Positions 34,943 through 43,389 of a stretch of 64,000 nt of DNA are shown here, piece after piece. The DNA comes from Mycolicibacterium sp. J2. GTDB taxonomy: Bacteria > Actinomycetota > Actinomycetes > Mycobacteriales > Mycobacteriaceae. Both the position numbers and the translations under genes were made by a program. Each line of letters begins with the position of its first letter. Position 1 is the first letter of the stretch. Below the pieces are notes generated by a model. It was not told the DNA's origin, did not search any database, and saw only the letters and a program-made list of their open reading frames with translations. Location: contig NZ_JAPFPY010000012.1 of the NCBI RefSeq assembly GCF_026240945.1, positions 1 through 64,000 on the forward strand. The letters are read 5' to 3'.

Positions 34943-35466
34943 GATGCGCCGTCACTATCGGCAGTGTCGTATCGGAAGAGCACGTTGGTGTTGCGGCCGA
35001 TGACCTCACCGTGCTGGTCGGAGAAGGTGCTCACCGTGGTGATGAACACGCCGGTGCCCACCCGCGTCGTCTTCGGCTCGGAGATCGAGGCGATCTCCTC
35101 CACGATCGACACGTGATCGCCTACCCGGGGCCGGCGTTCGAACTCCGTCGTCGTCGAGGCGTTGATGATGTGGTGGCCCGGCAACGGGACGCTGAGCGCG
35201 AACATCATGTCGGCACGCGCTAGGTACCCGGGCACCCACTGCGGCGCGAAGCCGAGGCTCATCAGCAGCCCGGGCGGGCAGTCCTCACCCTCCCAGTAAC
35301 GGGGGTTCGCGTCCTCGACGAGCGAGCAGTAGTACAACACCATCGAGCGGTCGATCGGGAACCACGCATGCCGCGGTTCGGAGCGATGACCGACCCACGC
35401 CCGGCCTTCGTCGAAGGTCCCGAACGTCATCCCGAGGCCGGTGACGTCGCTCGTTGGCGCGCTCAC
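34939..35466 (-). CDS. FAS1-like dehydratase-domain hotdog protein (pair 1, first subunit)
   Basis: 175 aa, N-terminal MaoC-type hotdog. Features: WFPIDRSMVLYYCSLVEDANPRYWEG (the helix with the DANPxYW pattern), PPGLLMSLGFAPQW and RVGDHVSIVEEIASISE. The HxD-type catalytic pair of active MaoC proteins is not evident, as is usual for the structural partner. Overlapping starts and stops with both neighbours (ATGA-type) indicate equimolar synthesis with the 156-aa protein. Confidence 0.82.
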   Translation of the reverse strand: MSAPTSDVTGLGMTFGTFDEGRAWVGHRSEPRHAWFPIDRSMVLYYCSLVEDANPRYWEGEDCPPGLLMSLGFAPQWVPGYLARADMMFALSVPLPGHHIINASTTTEFERRPRVGDHVSIVEEIASISEPKTTRVGTGVFITTVSTFSDQHGEVIGRNTNVLFRYDTADSDGAS

Positions 35467-35888
35467 CGGGCCACCTGCACGACGGCGCTCCCCTTTATCG
35501 CGGGTTCGCCGGTCTGGCGCGTGACCACGAGTTCGAGGTCTGCCACCTGGTGCCCTCCGGCCTCGCGCACGCCGGTGACCCTGCCGCCGAAGCTGAGCAG
35601 GTCACCGGGCCATACCTGACCAGTGAACCGGATGCGGAACGAGCGGATGTTGGCCAGCCCCACCCAGGCGGTCAGCCGCTGCGCGAGCACACCGCCGTGC
35701 AGCAGTCCCATACCGAACACACCGGGCATGCCGGCCGCGCGGGCGAACTCCTCGTCGTGGTGGATCGGGTTGAAGTCGCCGCCGGAGCCGGCGTAGCGGA
35801 CGATGTGCGAGCGCGTCAGCGGGCCGAACTGTGAGCTCGGCATCTCGTCGCCGATGGCCAACGCCACCGGCGCGGGGGATGTCGTCAT
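35463..35888 (-). CDS. MaoC-like R-specific enoyl-CoA hydratase subunit (pair 2)
   Basis: 141 aa from the ATG at 35888. The hydratase-2 motif is complete: YAGSGGDFNPIHHDEEFARAAG, with Asp and His of the catalytic pair, then GMGLLHGGVLAQRLTAWVG. It resembles the small hydratase subunits of the ChsH1/HtdX type. It should add water to a 2-enoyl-CoA together with the product of the overlapping upstream gene. This member keeps the best catalytic motif of the four hotdog proteins. Confidence 0.87.
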   Translation of the reverse strand: MTTSPAPVALAIGDEMPSSQFGPLTRSHIVRYAGSGGDFNPIHHDEEFARAAGMPGVFGMGLLHGGVLAQRLTAWVGLANIRSFRIRFTGQVWPGDLLSFGGRVTGVREAGGHQVADLELVVTRQTGEPAIKGSAVVQVAR

Positions 35889-36343
35889 TGGGTGGAGCCT
35901 CCGGTTTCGATCAAGACGTCGGTCTGGCGCACGACGAGTTCGTCGCGCTGGTTGGTGAAGTCGGTCTCGATCGTCACGATTGTCATGGTGCCGCCGCGCT
36001 TGCCCTCGCGGCTGGTCACGTTCGACACCCGACGAGTCTCGGTGAGCTCGTCGCCGACGAACACCGGCGCGAAATACTCCCAGCCGCACTCACCGTGCAG
36101 TACGCGTCGCAGGTCGAGCCCGAGGGCGCCGAACATATCGTCGTCGGCGCGCCAGTGAGCCGAGGAGACTACGAAGGTCGGAGGAGCGGGGATCGCGCCG
36201 AAGCCGGCGGCGCGGGCGGCCGCGACGTCCTGGTAGACCGGGTCGCGGTCGCCGAGCGAAAGTGCGAACTCGCGCACTTTGGACCGGTCGACGGGAAACG
36301 TGGTCCTCCCGAGTTGCGTCCCGATGAGCGATGCGTCAGCCAC
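35885..36343 (-). CDS. FAS1-like dehydratase-domain hotdog protein (pair 2)
   Basis: About 152 aa; the GTG at 36343 gives (M)ADASLIGTQLG, the usual beginning of this family, with AAAGGTGA upstream; a GTG at 36352 is the alternative. Features: FPVDRSKVREFALSLGDRDPVYQDVAAARAAGF, IPAPPTFVVSSAHW and LHGECGWEYFAPVFVGDELTETRRV. It is the likely structural or CoA-binding partner of the 141-aa MaoC subunit, whose gene overlaps its stop by 4 nt. It overlaps the LLM oxidoreductase gene by 8 nt. Confidence 0.82.
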   Translation of the reverse strand: MADASLIGTQLGRTTFPVDRSKVREFALSLGDRDPVYQDVAAARAAGFGAIPAPPTFVVSSAHWRADDDMFGALGLDLRRVLHGECGWEYFAPVFVGDELTETRRVSNVTSREGKRGGTMTIVTIETDFTNQRDELVVRQTDVLIETGGSTQ

Positions 36344-37379
36344 TCTGGTCACCTTTCCCGCCGGCGAAGGCCGGCGCACAATCGCGAATGAGGCTGCCGA
36401 GGTTCTCGGCGATGCGCTCGGGCGCGAGGCCAATCGAGGGTGAGTAGAGAACGATGTGGTCCAGCACGCCCTCGTAGCGGCGCAGCCCTTCTCGGACCTC
36501 GGCGGCGGTGCCGGCCACCGCCATCGCGTCGATCATGTCGTCGGTGACCGCGGCGAACATGGCCGGCAGGTCACGCCGCGCGAACGCGTCGCGGATGGCC
36601 GCTCCCTGCCTGGCGAAACCGCTGACGTCGAGCACGTGCTCGTAGGTCTTCACCGAGGAGTAGAACGCGATCTGCTGCGCGGCCTCACGACGTGCGATCT
36701 GTGGGTCGTCGTGCACCGCGCAGATGACCATTGAGACGATCTCAATGTCGGCGGGATCGCGTCCGGCCCGCTCCGCACCGCGCACGACGGCTGGGCGGGC
36801 GACCTCCTCGACGTAGTTCGTGGTGAACAGCGGATGACCAGCCAACCCGTCGGCTACGCGCCCTGCCACCTCGCACATCCGCGGACGCACGCCCGCGGTG
36901 ATGATCGGGATCGCTCGCTTCGGCGGCGCGACGTCGCCGGTTGGGACGAGATTCATCCGGTAGAAGCGCCCCTCATGGCGCACGGGGCCCTCGTGCAGGT
37001 TCCAGATCCGACGCACGAGCGGGACCAGCTCCTCCATGCGCAGAGCGGGAGCGGAGGTGTCCTCCACGCCGTGCCAGTCGCTCATCATGCGGCGTGTGCC
37101 GTTGCCGAGCCCGAGTACGACGCGCCCGCCTGAAAGCTCGTCGAGGTCACGCGCCTCGGTGGCGAGCACGAGCGGGCTGCGCCCGACGCCATACAGGATC
37201 GACGACCCGATGCGGCAGCGCTTTGTGCGCGCGGCCATCGCGGCCATCGAGATCGAGCCGGAGCGCGAGTAGAACTCCGAGGCCCAGGCGGCGTCGAAGC
37301 CGGCGAGGTCGGTAGCCTCGGCGGTCTCGACAAGGGTGGCCAAGTCCGCGCCGAGCACCGAGACCCCGTACGTGCTCAC
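36336..37379 (-). CDS. LLM-class, F420-dependent oxidoreductase
   Basis: 347 aa luciferase-like TIM barrel. GTG start overlaps the DUF35 stop (GTGA). Features: GFDAAWASEFYSRSGSISMAAMAART, IGSSILYGVGRSPLVLATEARDLDELSGGRVVLGLGNG, and AIPIITAGVRPRMCEVAGRVADGL. These match the mycobacterial proteins that use deazaflavin F420. It may reduce a double bond or oxidise an alcohol on the CoA-bound substrate. Its presence distinguishes this cluster from the Pseudomonas terpene (atu) pathway. Confidence 0.86.
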   Translation of the reverse strand: MSTYGVSVLGADLATLVETAEATDLAGFDAAWASEFYSRSGSISMAAMAARTKRCRIGSSILYGVGRSPLVLATEARDLDELSGGRVVLGLGNGTRRMMSDWHGVEDTSAPALRMEELVPLVRRIWNLHEGPVRHEGRFYRMNLVPTGDVAPPKRAIPIITAGVRPRMCEVAGRVADGLAGHPLFTTNYVEEVARPAVVRGAERAGRDPADIEIVSMVICAVHDDPQIARREAAQQIAFYSSVKTYEHVLDVSGFARQGAAIRDAFARRDLPAMFAAVTDDMIDAMAVAGTAAEVREGLRRYEGVLDHIVLYSPSIGLAPERIAENLGSLIRDCAPAFAGGKGDQSG

Positions 37380-37813
37380 GACGCCGCCGGCCTGAATCGG
37401 ACCAGCCCAAGGTCCTCGTTCACCCGCTCGAACACTGCGCGCACTCTTGCGCCGATCGCAACTTCATCGGGGGCCACGCCCTCGAGACTGGCCAACAACT
37501 GCGGCCCCTCGTCCAGACGAACGAGCACGACGACGTACGGCTCGCTGCGCGGGAACGAGTCCCACGGGGGGCGGTACACCGGCGCGAAACTGACGATCTC
37601 ACCAGTACCCGCCGCGGTCTCCCAGGCCAACTCACCGTCATGGCAGACGGGACACACCAGCCGCGGGTAGAGGAACGGGTGGCCGTTCGCGCACCGCTGG
37701 AAGACGAGTACGCCGCGGGCCGCTGCTGCGAAGTAGGGACGGTTGACATCGGTCAGCGGCGGCAGCGCCTCAGGATCGTGCAAACCGTCGAGCGAACTCG
37801 AAGCTGCGGTCAT
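37376..37813 (-). CDS. DUF35 Zn-ribbon/OB-fold protein
   Basis: 145 aa from the ATG at 37813, which overlaps the thiolase-fold gene's stop. The zinc ribbon is CANGHPFLYPRLVCPVCHDGEL, with the first Cys-x-x-Cys replaced by Cys-x3-His. The OB-fold follows with GTGEIVSFAPVYR and EPYVVVLVRLDEGPQLLAS. In actinobacterial steroid catabolism a DUF35 domain holds the Ltp2 aldolase in the ChsH2 complex. Its coupling here to a lipid-transfer-protein-like thiolase suggests the same kind of complex. Confidence 0.87.
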   Translation of the reverse strand: MTAASSSLDGLHDPEALPPLTDVNRPYFAAAARGVLVFQRCANGHPFLYPRLVCPVCHDGELAWETAAGTGEIVSFAPVYRPPWDSFPRSEPYVVVLVRLDEGPQLLASLEGVAPDEVAIGARVRAVFERVNEDLGLVRFRPAAS

Positions 37814-38976
37814 GACGCTCCCTCCATCACCATGCTGACGTGACTGCACAGCATCGAGCCGTAGCTGTGCACGAACGCGGTGTCCGCCCCGAAGACCTGA
37901 CGGCCCTCGGCGCGACCGGACAACTGCCAATAACCCTCGAGGATCTGCGAAATGCCAGAGGAGGTCCCGGTGTGCCCGAACCGGATCAGGCCGCCGTCAG
38001 TGTTCACCGGAAGGTCGCCGCCCGGATCGGCGCGGCCGTCACGGTAGAAATCGCCTGCCCCGCCGGGCTTCACGAAGCCCGCCTCCTCCAGGATCATCGC
38101 CGGGTTTGAGGCGAAGGCGTCGTAGAGCAAGGCGATGTCGATGTCGGCCGGCGCCCGTCCGGAGCGCTCGAAGGCCATCGGACCAGAACGGGCGGCCCCG
38201 GTACGACCGGGGCGGGCCAGCGAGGTCAGGAAGCCGTGGGTGTGACCCTCTCCAAACCCGAGCAGGTGTACCGGCCGGTGTTTGCCCTGGCGGGCCCGGC
38301 GGGCCGAGCCCAGCACGAGCGCGCCACCGCCCTCGCAGGGAATCGAGCAGTGGTAGAAGTGGAACGGCCCGGCGATCGGTCGGGACGCCAGCACGTCCTC
38401 CACGCTCAGGCGTTGCGAGCGGTGCGCGATCGCCGCGGGGTTCAGCGCCGCCCAGCGGTCCTGCGACGCGGTGACCTCGGCGATGTCCGCCTTGCCCTGT
38501 CCTGTCTCGTGCATCCATGCCTGCGCGATCAAGCCGTAGAGCGCCGGCACGGACGGTCCGTAGGGCATCTCGAACGCGTGGTCACACACCAGCGCCATCA
38601 GTTCGCGCCCGCCATCGCGTATCGGCGGAAACTTGCCCGCCGACACGACCAGCACCGTCTCGGCCTCGCCTCGGGCGATGACGTTACTCGCCATGCGCGT
38701 CATGGCCAGATGGGTCCCGCCGCCAAGCTGACAGGTCATCTGAAGTTTCAGGTTGTGCAGCCCGAGATAGTCCATGAGGTCCTCGGACAGGAAGACCGAG
38801 CCCTCGTTCGTCATCGGCCCAGCGCACACGAGACCGTCGACCTCGTCTGGGGCCACCCCTGCGTCGGCGAGAGCCGCGACCGCGGCGCGCACATGCAATT
38901 CAGTGGAGGTGTTCGGAACGTTTCTTCCTGGAGTGAGTTCGGCGGCACCAATGATGGCCGGCTGGTCGTGTGACAT
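37810..38976 (-). CDS. Thiolase-fold lipid-transfer protein (LTP/acetyl-CoA acetyltransferase-like)
   Basis: 388 aa from the ATG at 38976, with GAGGAG upstream. The thiolase fold is seen in IIGAAELTPGR, GPMTNEGSV, QMTCQLGGGTHLAMTRM, LVVSAGKFPP, GGLIRFGHTGTSSG and FVHSYGSMLCSH. The Cys in TCQLGGG lies about where thiolases have their nucleophile, and the GH motif is kept. It could be a thiolase cleaving 3-ketoacyl-CoA. With the DUF35 partner it could also be a retro-aldolase like Ltp2, which splits 3-hydroxyacyl-CoA. It is the first gene of the minus-strand operon. Confidence 0.85.
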   Translation of the reverse strand: MSHDQPAIIGAAELTPGRNVPNTSTELHVRAAVAALADAGVAPDEVDGLVCAGPMTNEGSVFLSEDLMDYLGLHNLKLQMTCQLGGGTHLAMTRMASNVIARGEAETVLVVSAGKFPPIRDGGRELMALVCDHAFEMPYGPSVPALYGLIAQAWMHETGQGKADIAEVTASQDRWAALNPAAIAHRSQRLSVEDVLASRPIAGPFHFYHCSIPCEGGGALVLGSARRARQGKHRPVHLLGFGEGHTHGFLTSLARPGRTGAARSGPMAFERSGRAPADIDIALLYDAFASNPAMILEEAGFVKPGGAGDFYRDGRADPGGDLPVNTDGGLIRFGHTGTSSGISQILEGYWQLSGRAEGRQVFGADTAFVHSYGSMLCSHVSMVMEGAS

Positions 38977-39247
38977 CCGGGCTCCTCTCGACCACGCGTT
39001 CAACGCCGACCCCGACGTGAACGACGGTTAGCATAGCGTGCCCGGCGGTCCGAGTCACCCCCGCCCCTAGCGCGGTATGAAAAATCTGGAAAATCGTTGC
39101 GGCTCTTCCCAAGACGGTGCCGGGATGACCAGAACCCGCGCCGCTCGTGTCGTTTCTCGACCCTGTCCACGTGACAGATGCGGCCGATCGTGGAGCCCGC
39201 CGGTTCCGATGGGCGCCCAGCACACGCCAGGACGGATCTATGCGCGC

Positions 39248-40252
39248 TCAGTCGCGCGTTCTTCTGAAGTGGCGCGGTGAACGACCGGTCCACCGTTTGA
39301 AGGCATGTGTGAAGTTCGTGAGGTCCGCGTACCCGAGTTCTGCCGCGATCTCGCTCACAGACACCGATCTGTCGAGAAGTCGCAGAATTGCTCGCTCCTG
39401 CAAGAACGACTGACGTAATTCGCGAAAGGTGGTCCCCTCTTCGCGCAGGCGCCGCTTCAGCGTGCTCGGGGATATCGAGAGCTCGCCCGCCGTCCGGCTG
39501 ATGTTCGTTTGTCCGGGATCTTTCTCCAGCAGGTCTCTAACTTTTTCGGAGAACGATGCGTCACGTCGTTGATCGAGAGTTCGCTGCAAATCGGTGACGG
39601 CAATCCGATACGCCACAGGATCGGTGAATCGACAGACCTCTTCGAGTGTAGCCGCGGGAACGTGGATGAACGAGCTGGGGGCGTCGAAGAAGATCCGACC
39701 CGCCAACACTTCGTCATGAAGAACCCACGACTCCGGCGCTGAATGACTCAGATGCAGTTCAATATTCGGTACGGCACCCGCAAGCATGTCGAGCAGACGC
39801 AGCAGCGCCAGCCCACCGTAGGTGACGGCCAGGCAGTTCAGGGCCGCGTCACCGGTGCGACCGGTGAGCCCGATCGTCAGGCCGCGTTCCGTCGAATGGA
39901 ACGACGGGCTGAGGGCTGTGGTGATCACCGGCAGATAAGCGAGCAACTCGACAACCTCGGCTACCGAGCCCGCACTGACCAAGGGAACACTGAGTGCCCC
40001 AAAGGACGTCAGTTTGGCGTGTTCAGCGAACGCGAAACCCAGACGGGTTCCCTGATCACAATCGAAATCGGAATATATCTCCCTGAACCACCGTAAGGGG
40101 ACCTGTGCGTCGCGGCCCACCAACATCGACTCGGTGACGTGCTCGCGAACCATGATGCTGCGCAGCGCAATGCTGGCGTCATGCCCCAGCGCCTCACTGT
40201 CCAGCATCTGCAGGAAAGCCAGCGCTGGCATACCCGAGTCGTCGAGTTTCAC
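39248..40252 (-). CDS. AraC-family transcriptional regulator (Arabinose_bd-like N-domain)
   Basis: 334 aa, GTG start with GGGAGG upstream. The N-terminal ligand domain of the PF12625 type (about 20-200) includes YSDFDCDQGTRLGFAFAEH. The C-terminal double HTH includes NISRTAGELSISPSTLKRRLREEGTTFRELRQ and VSVSEIAAELGYADLTNFTHAFKRWTGRSPRHF. It is divergent from the ferredoxin/CYP153/reductase operon 115 bp away. An AraC regulator (CypR) activates the similar CYP153 operon of Dietzia in the presence of alkanes, so the same role is likely here. Confidence 0.9.
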   Translation of the reverse strand: MKLDDSGMPALAFLQMLDSEALGHDASIALRSIMVREHVTESMLVGRDAQVPLRWFREIYSDFDCDQGTRLGFAFAEHAKLTSFGALSVPLVSAGSVAEVVELLAYLPVITTALSPSFHSTERGLTIGLTGRTGDAALNCLAVTYGGLALLRLLDMLAGAVPNIELHLSHSAPESWVLHDEVLAGRIFFDAPSSFIHVPAATLEEVCRFTDPVAYRIAVTDLQRTLDQRRDASFSEKVRDLLEKDPGQTNISRTAGELSISPSTLKRRLREEGTTFRELRQSFLQERAILRLLDRSVSVSEIAAELGYADLTNFTHAFKRWTGRSPRHFRRTRD

Positions 40253-40367
40253 GTGCCTCCCTGCGCGTGAGCTAAAAACACAACTCTTTGACTCTTGCGA
40301 GCCTAGCGACGCTGGTCACGCGCGACAAAACTCGTTAGGAGAAGTTCCAGATTGAGGAGAGTCAACC

Positions 40368-40688
40368 ATGGCAGTCGTCACCTTCGTCTCTCATGACGGC
40401 GAGAAGTACGAAGCCCCCTTGACCGAAGGGCAGTCCTTGATGCAGATCGCGGTCAATAACGCGGTGCCCGGCATCGACGGCGATTGCGGAGGGGAAGCCG
40501 CATGCGGAACATGCCACGTGATCGTCGCTCCCGAGTGGTCGGACACGGTGGGACTCTGCGGCGCCAACGAAGAGGAGATGCTCGCGATGAACCCCGAGCG
40601 TCAGCCGACGTCGAGGCTGTCCTGCCAGATGGCCGCCTCCGAGGCATGGGATGGCATGACGGTCGAGCTACCTGAGTTCCAGCTCTGA
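40368..40688 (+). CDS. [2Fe-2S] ferredoxin of the CYP153 system
   Basis: 106 aa, adrenodoxin/putidaredoxin type. Cluster ligands are Cys40, Cys46, Cys49 (CGGEAACGTC) and Cys86 (RLSCQM). It carries electrons from the reductase at 42104 to the P450 at 40719. Start ATG with GAGGAG upstream. First gene of the operon; the P450 begins 30 bp after its stop. Conserved C-terminal residues in WDGMTVELPEFQL are typical of P450-partner ferredoxins. Confidence 0.92.
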   Translation: MAVVTFVSHDGEKYEAPLTEGQSLMQIAVNNAVPGIDGDCGGEAACGTCHVIVAPEWSDTVGLCGANEEEMLAMNPERQPTSRLSCQMAASEAWDGMTVELPEFQL

Positions 40689-40718
40689 AACAACGTCATG
40701 GATTTGGAGGAAACAATA

Positions 40719-42107
40719 ATGAGTATTCCCGCGGCAGTGGCCGCCAAAGCCCAGTCTGCCGTGCCTCTGGAGCTGCAAATCCGCGGCGCACACCTCTACG
40801 ACAAGACACGTCGGTGGGTAACCGGAACCAATGGTAAGAAGATCTTCACCGAGACGCCCATTCCTCCGGTCGAGGACGTCGATATCGCCGACATCGATCT
40901 CAGCAACCCGTTCCTCTACCGCCAAGGCCGCTGGAAGTCCTACTTCGAACGCGTGCGCAACGAGGCGCCGGTGCATTACCAGGCTCGCAGTCCGTTCGGC
41001 CCGTTCTGGTCGGTGACCCGCCACGCGGACATCATCGCCGTCGACAAGAACCACGAAGCTTTCTCCGCAGAGCCGTTCATCATCATCGGGAGACCGCCTC
41101 GTTTTATGGACATCGCCATGTTCATCGCGATGGATCCGCCACAACACGACTTGCAGCGCGCTTCCGTCCAAGGGGTTGTCGCGCCGAAGAACCTGCGCGA
41201 GATGGAGGGGCTGATCCGCTCGCGTGTCCAGGAAGTGCTGGACGATCTACCGGTGGATCAGCCGTTCAATTGGGTGCACCACGTCTCCATCGAACTGACA
41301 GCGCGCATGCTCGCGACCCTGCTGGACTACCCGTACGAGCAGCGGCACAAGCTCGTGGAATGGTCGGACCTCGCCACCTCCATGGAGCAAGCCAATGGTG
41401 GTCCTTCCGACAACGACAGAGTGTTTCGTGGCATGGTCGACATGGCGAAGGGGCTCAGCGCTCTCTGGCATGACAAGGCGGCCCGTACCGCCAACGGGGA
41501 GCGACCGGGCTTCGATCTGATCACGATGCTGCAGGCCAACGAGGACACCAAGGATCTCATCGACCGCCCGATGGAATTCCTCGGCAATTTGGTATTGCTG
41601 ATCGTCGGGGGAAACGACACGACTCGCAACTCGATGAGCGGAGGGGTACTCGCCTTGAACCAGTTCCCCGATCAGTTCGAGAAGTTGAAGGCGAACCCTG
41701 ACCTGATTCCCAACATGGTGTCCGAGATCATTCGCTGGCAGACCCCGTTGGCGTACATGCGCCGAGTCGCGAAAAAAGACATCATGTTGAACGGGCAATT
41801 CATCCGCAAGGGCGACAAGGTCGTGATGTGGTACGCCTCGGGTAACCGCGATGAGCGTGTCTTCGAGCGGGCCGATGAGTTGATCATCGATAGGAGCAAC
41901 GCCCGCAATCACATCTCGTTCGGGTTCGGCGTGCACAGGTGCATGGGAAACCGACTTGCTGAGTTGCAGCTTCGAATCCTGTGGGAGGAATTGCTCCCTC
42001 GCTTTGAGAACATCGAGGTGGTCGGCGAACCCGAGTATGTGCAATCGAATTTCGTCAGGGGTATCAGCAAGCTGATGGTTCGCCTCACTCCCAGGCCAAG
42101 TGCGTGA
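40719..42107 (+). CDS. Cytochrome P450 CYP153, alkane terminal hydroxylase
   Basis: 462 aa from the ATG at 40719 (GGAGG 8 nt upstream). The sequence shows CYP153 hallmarks: DIDLSNPFLYR, GPFWSVTRHADIIAVD, MFIAMDPPQHD, FNWVHHVSIELTARMLATLLD. The I-helix is LLIVGGNDTTRNSMSGGVLALNQFP, ExxR is EIIRW, and the heme loop is FGFGVHRCMGNRLAELQ. CYP153 enzymes hydroxylate the end carbon of medium-chain alkanes, using the ferredoxin and reductase encoded on either side. Its stop overlaps the reductase start (GTGA). Other CYP153 members also take cyclic alkanes, limonene or fatty acids. Confidence 0.93.
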   Translation: MSIPAAVAAKAQSAVPLELQIRGAHLYDKTRRWVTGTNGKKIFTETPIPPVEDVDIADIDLSNPFLYRQGRWKSYFERVRNEAPVHYQARSPFGPFWSVTRHADIIAVDKNHEAFSAEPFIIIGRPPRFMDIAMFIAMDPPQHDLQRASVQGVVAPKNLREMEGLIRSRVQEVLDDLPVDQPFNWVHHVSIELTARMLATLLDYPYEQRHKLVEWSDLATSMEQANGGPSDNDRVFRGMVDMAKGLSALWHDKAARTANGERPGFDLITMLQANEDTKDLIDRPMEFLGNLVLLIVGGNDTTRNSMSGGVLALNQFPDQFEKLKANPDLIPNMVSEIIRWQTPLAYMRRVAKKDIMLNGQFIRKGDKVVMWYASGNRDERVFERADELIIDRSNARNHISFGFGVHRCMGNRLAELQLRILWEELLPRFENIEVVGEPEYVQSNFVRGISKLMVRLTPRPSA

Positions 42108-43303
42108 CTCCCGAACGAGCGGTGATCGTCGGCGCGAGCCACGCCGGCGCGCAGTTGGCAGCTAATCTTCGAAGGGAGGGGTGGTCTGGGGAGGTCGTGC
42201 TCATCGGCGACGAGGGGGGACTGCCCTACCACCGGCCTCCGTTGTCGAAGGGATACCTGGCCGGCAAGAACGGCCTCGACGATCTCCTGATTCGCGGCGC
42301 GGATTTCTACACCAAGCAGAATATTCAGCTCACGAACGCGACCGTGGAGGCCATCAACCGGACTGCCAAGCACGTCTCTCTGAACACCGGCGACACGCTG
42401 GCCTACACCAAGCTCGCGTTGTGCACCGGTGCGAGGGCCAGACGACTCCCCACACCAGGGGTGGATCTTCCCGGAATTCACTACCTGCGTACCGCTGCAG
42501 ACGTCGAGTTGATCCGTGCCGCCACCGCATCAGGTCGGAGGGTTGTGATCGTGGGCGGCGGTTACATCGGCCTGGAAACGGCGGCCTCGCTGCGTTCGCT
42601 GGGCATGGCAGTCACTGTGCTCGAGGCAACTGAGCGTGTACTCCAAAGGGTCACCGCGCCGGAGGTTTCCGCATTCTTCACGCGAATCCACCGCGGCGAG
42701 GGAGTGGAGATCCGGACACACGCTCTCGTCGAAGCCTTCTCCGGTGACGGCAGAGTGCAGGAGGTCGTGCTGGCTGGCGGCGAATCGATTCCCGCCGACT
42801 TGGTCATCGTCGGCGTCGGTGTGGTGCCGAACACCGAGCTCGCCTCGGCCGCAGGATTATCCGTCGACAACGGCATTGTGATCGACGACCAGGCCCGCAC
42901 CAGCGACCCCGACATCGTGGCGGCTGGCGACTGCACCAGCCACACCATGGCTCGATACGGCTCGCGTATTCGCTTGGAGTCCGTACCTAGCGCCGGCGAG
43001 CAGGCCAAGATCGCTGCGGCGACCATCTGCGGTAAACACAGCGCAATCGCTGCGCTTCCGTGGTTCTGGTCCGACCAGTACGACCTCAAACTCCAGATTG
43101 CCGGTCTCAACACCGGGTACGACGAAGTAGTCTTCAGCGGCGACCCGTCGCGTGACCGTGACTTCAGCTGCTTCTACTTCCGCGAGGGCGAACTCATCGC
43201 CGCCGACTGCGTCAATCGTCCTCGGGATTTCATGTCCAGTAAGCGGGCCATCAGCCAGCAACTTCGGGTTGACCGCTCAGACCTGCTCACCGGCTCGATC
43301 TGA
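42104..43303 (+). CDS. Ferredoxin reductase of the CYP153 system
   Basis: 399 aa FAD enzyme passing electrons from NAD(P)H to the ferredoxin. GTG start overlapping the P450 stop. FAD-binding VIVGASHAGAQLAANLR at the N-terminus, then PYHRPPLSKGYLAG, NAD-binding VIVGGGYIGLETAASLR (about residue 147) and DIVAAGDCTSH (FAD ribityl contact). The C-terminal reductase domain includes PWFWSDQYDLKLQIAGL. It completes a three-component monooxygenase; order here is ferredoxin, P450, reductase. Confidence 0.92.
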   Translation: MTPERAVIVGASHAGAQLAANLRREGWSGEVVLIGDEGGLPYHRPPLSKGYLAGKNGLDDLLIRGADFYTKQNIQLTNATVEAINRTAKHVSLNTGDTLAYTKLALCTGARARRLPTPGVDLPGIHYLRTAADVELIRAATASGRRVVIVGGGYIGLETAASLRSLGMAVTVLEATERVLQRVTAPEVSAFFTRIHRGEGVEIRTHALVEAFSGDGRVQEVVLAGGESIPADLVIVGVGVVPNTELASAAGLSVDNGIVIDDQARTSDPDIVAAGDCTSHTMARYGSRIRLESVPSAGEQAKIAAATICGKHSAIAALPWFWSDQYDLKLQIAGLNTGYDEVVFSGDPSRDRDFSCFYFREGELIAADCVNRPRDFMSSKRAISQQLRVDRSDLLTGSI

Positions 43304-43389
43304 CATCCTGCGACGGCGGCAAAACCATGCGCGCGGAACTCCGCAGACTATGCCGTCGGCTCAATGCATAGGTCGTGAAAGCTTGCTGG

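Noticed and set aside
39000..39247. Short open frames between the LTP and AraC genes
   Set aside because: They overlap in several frames, have no family features and no good start signals. The region is treated as intergenic.
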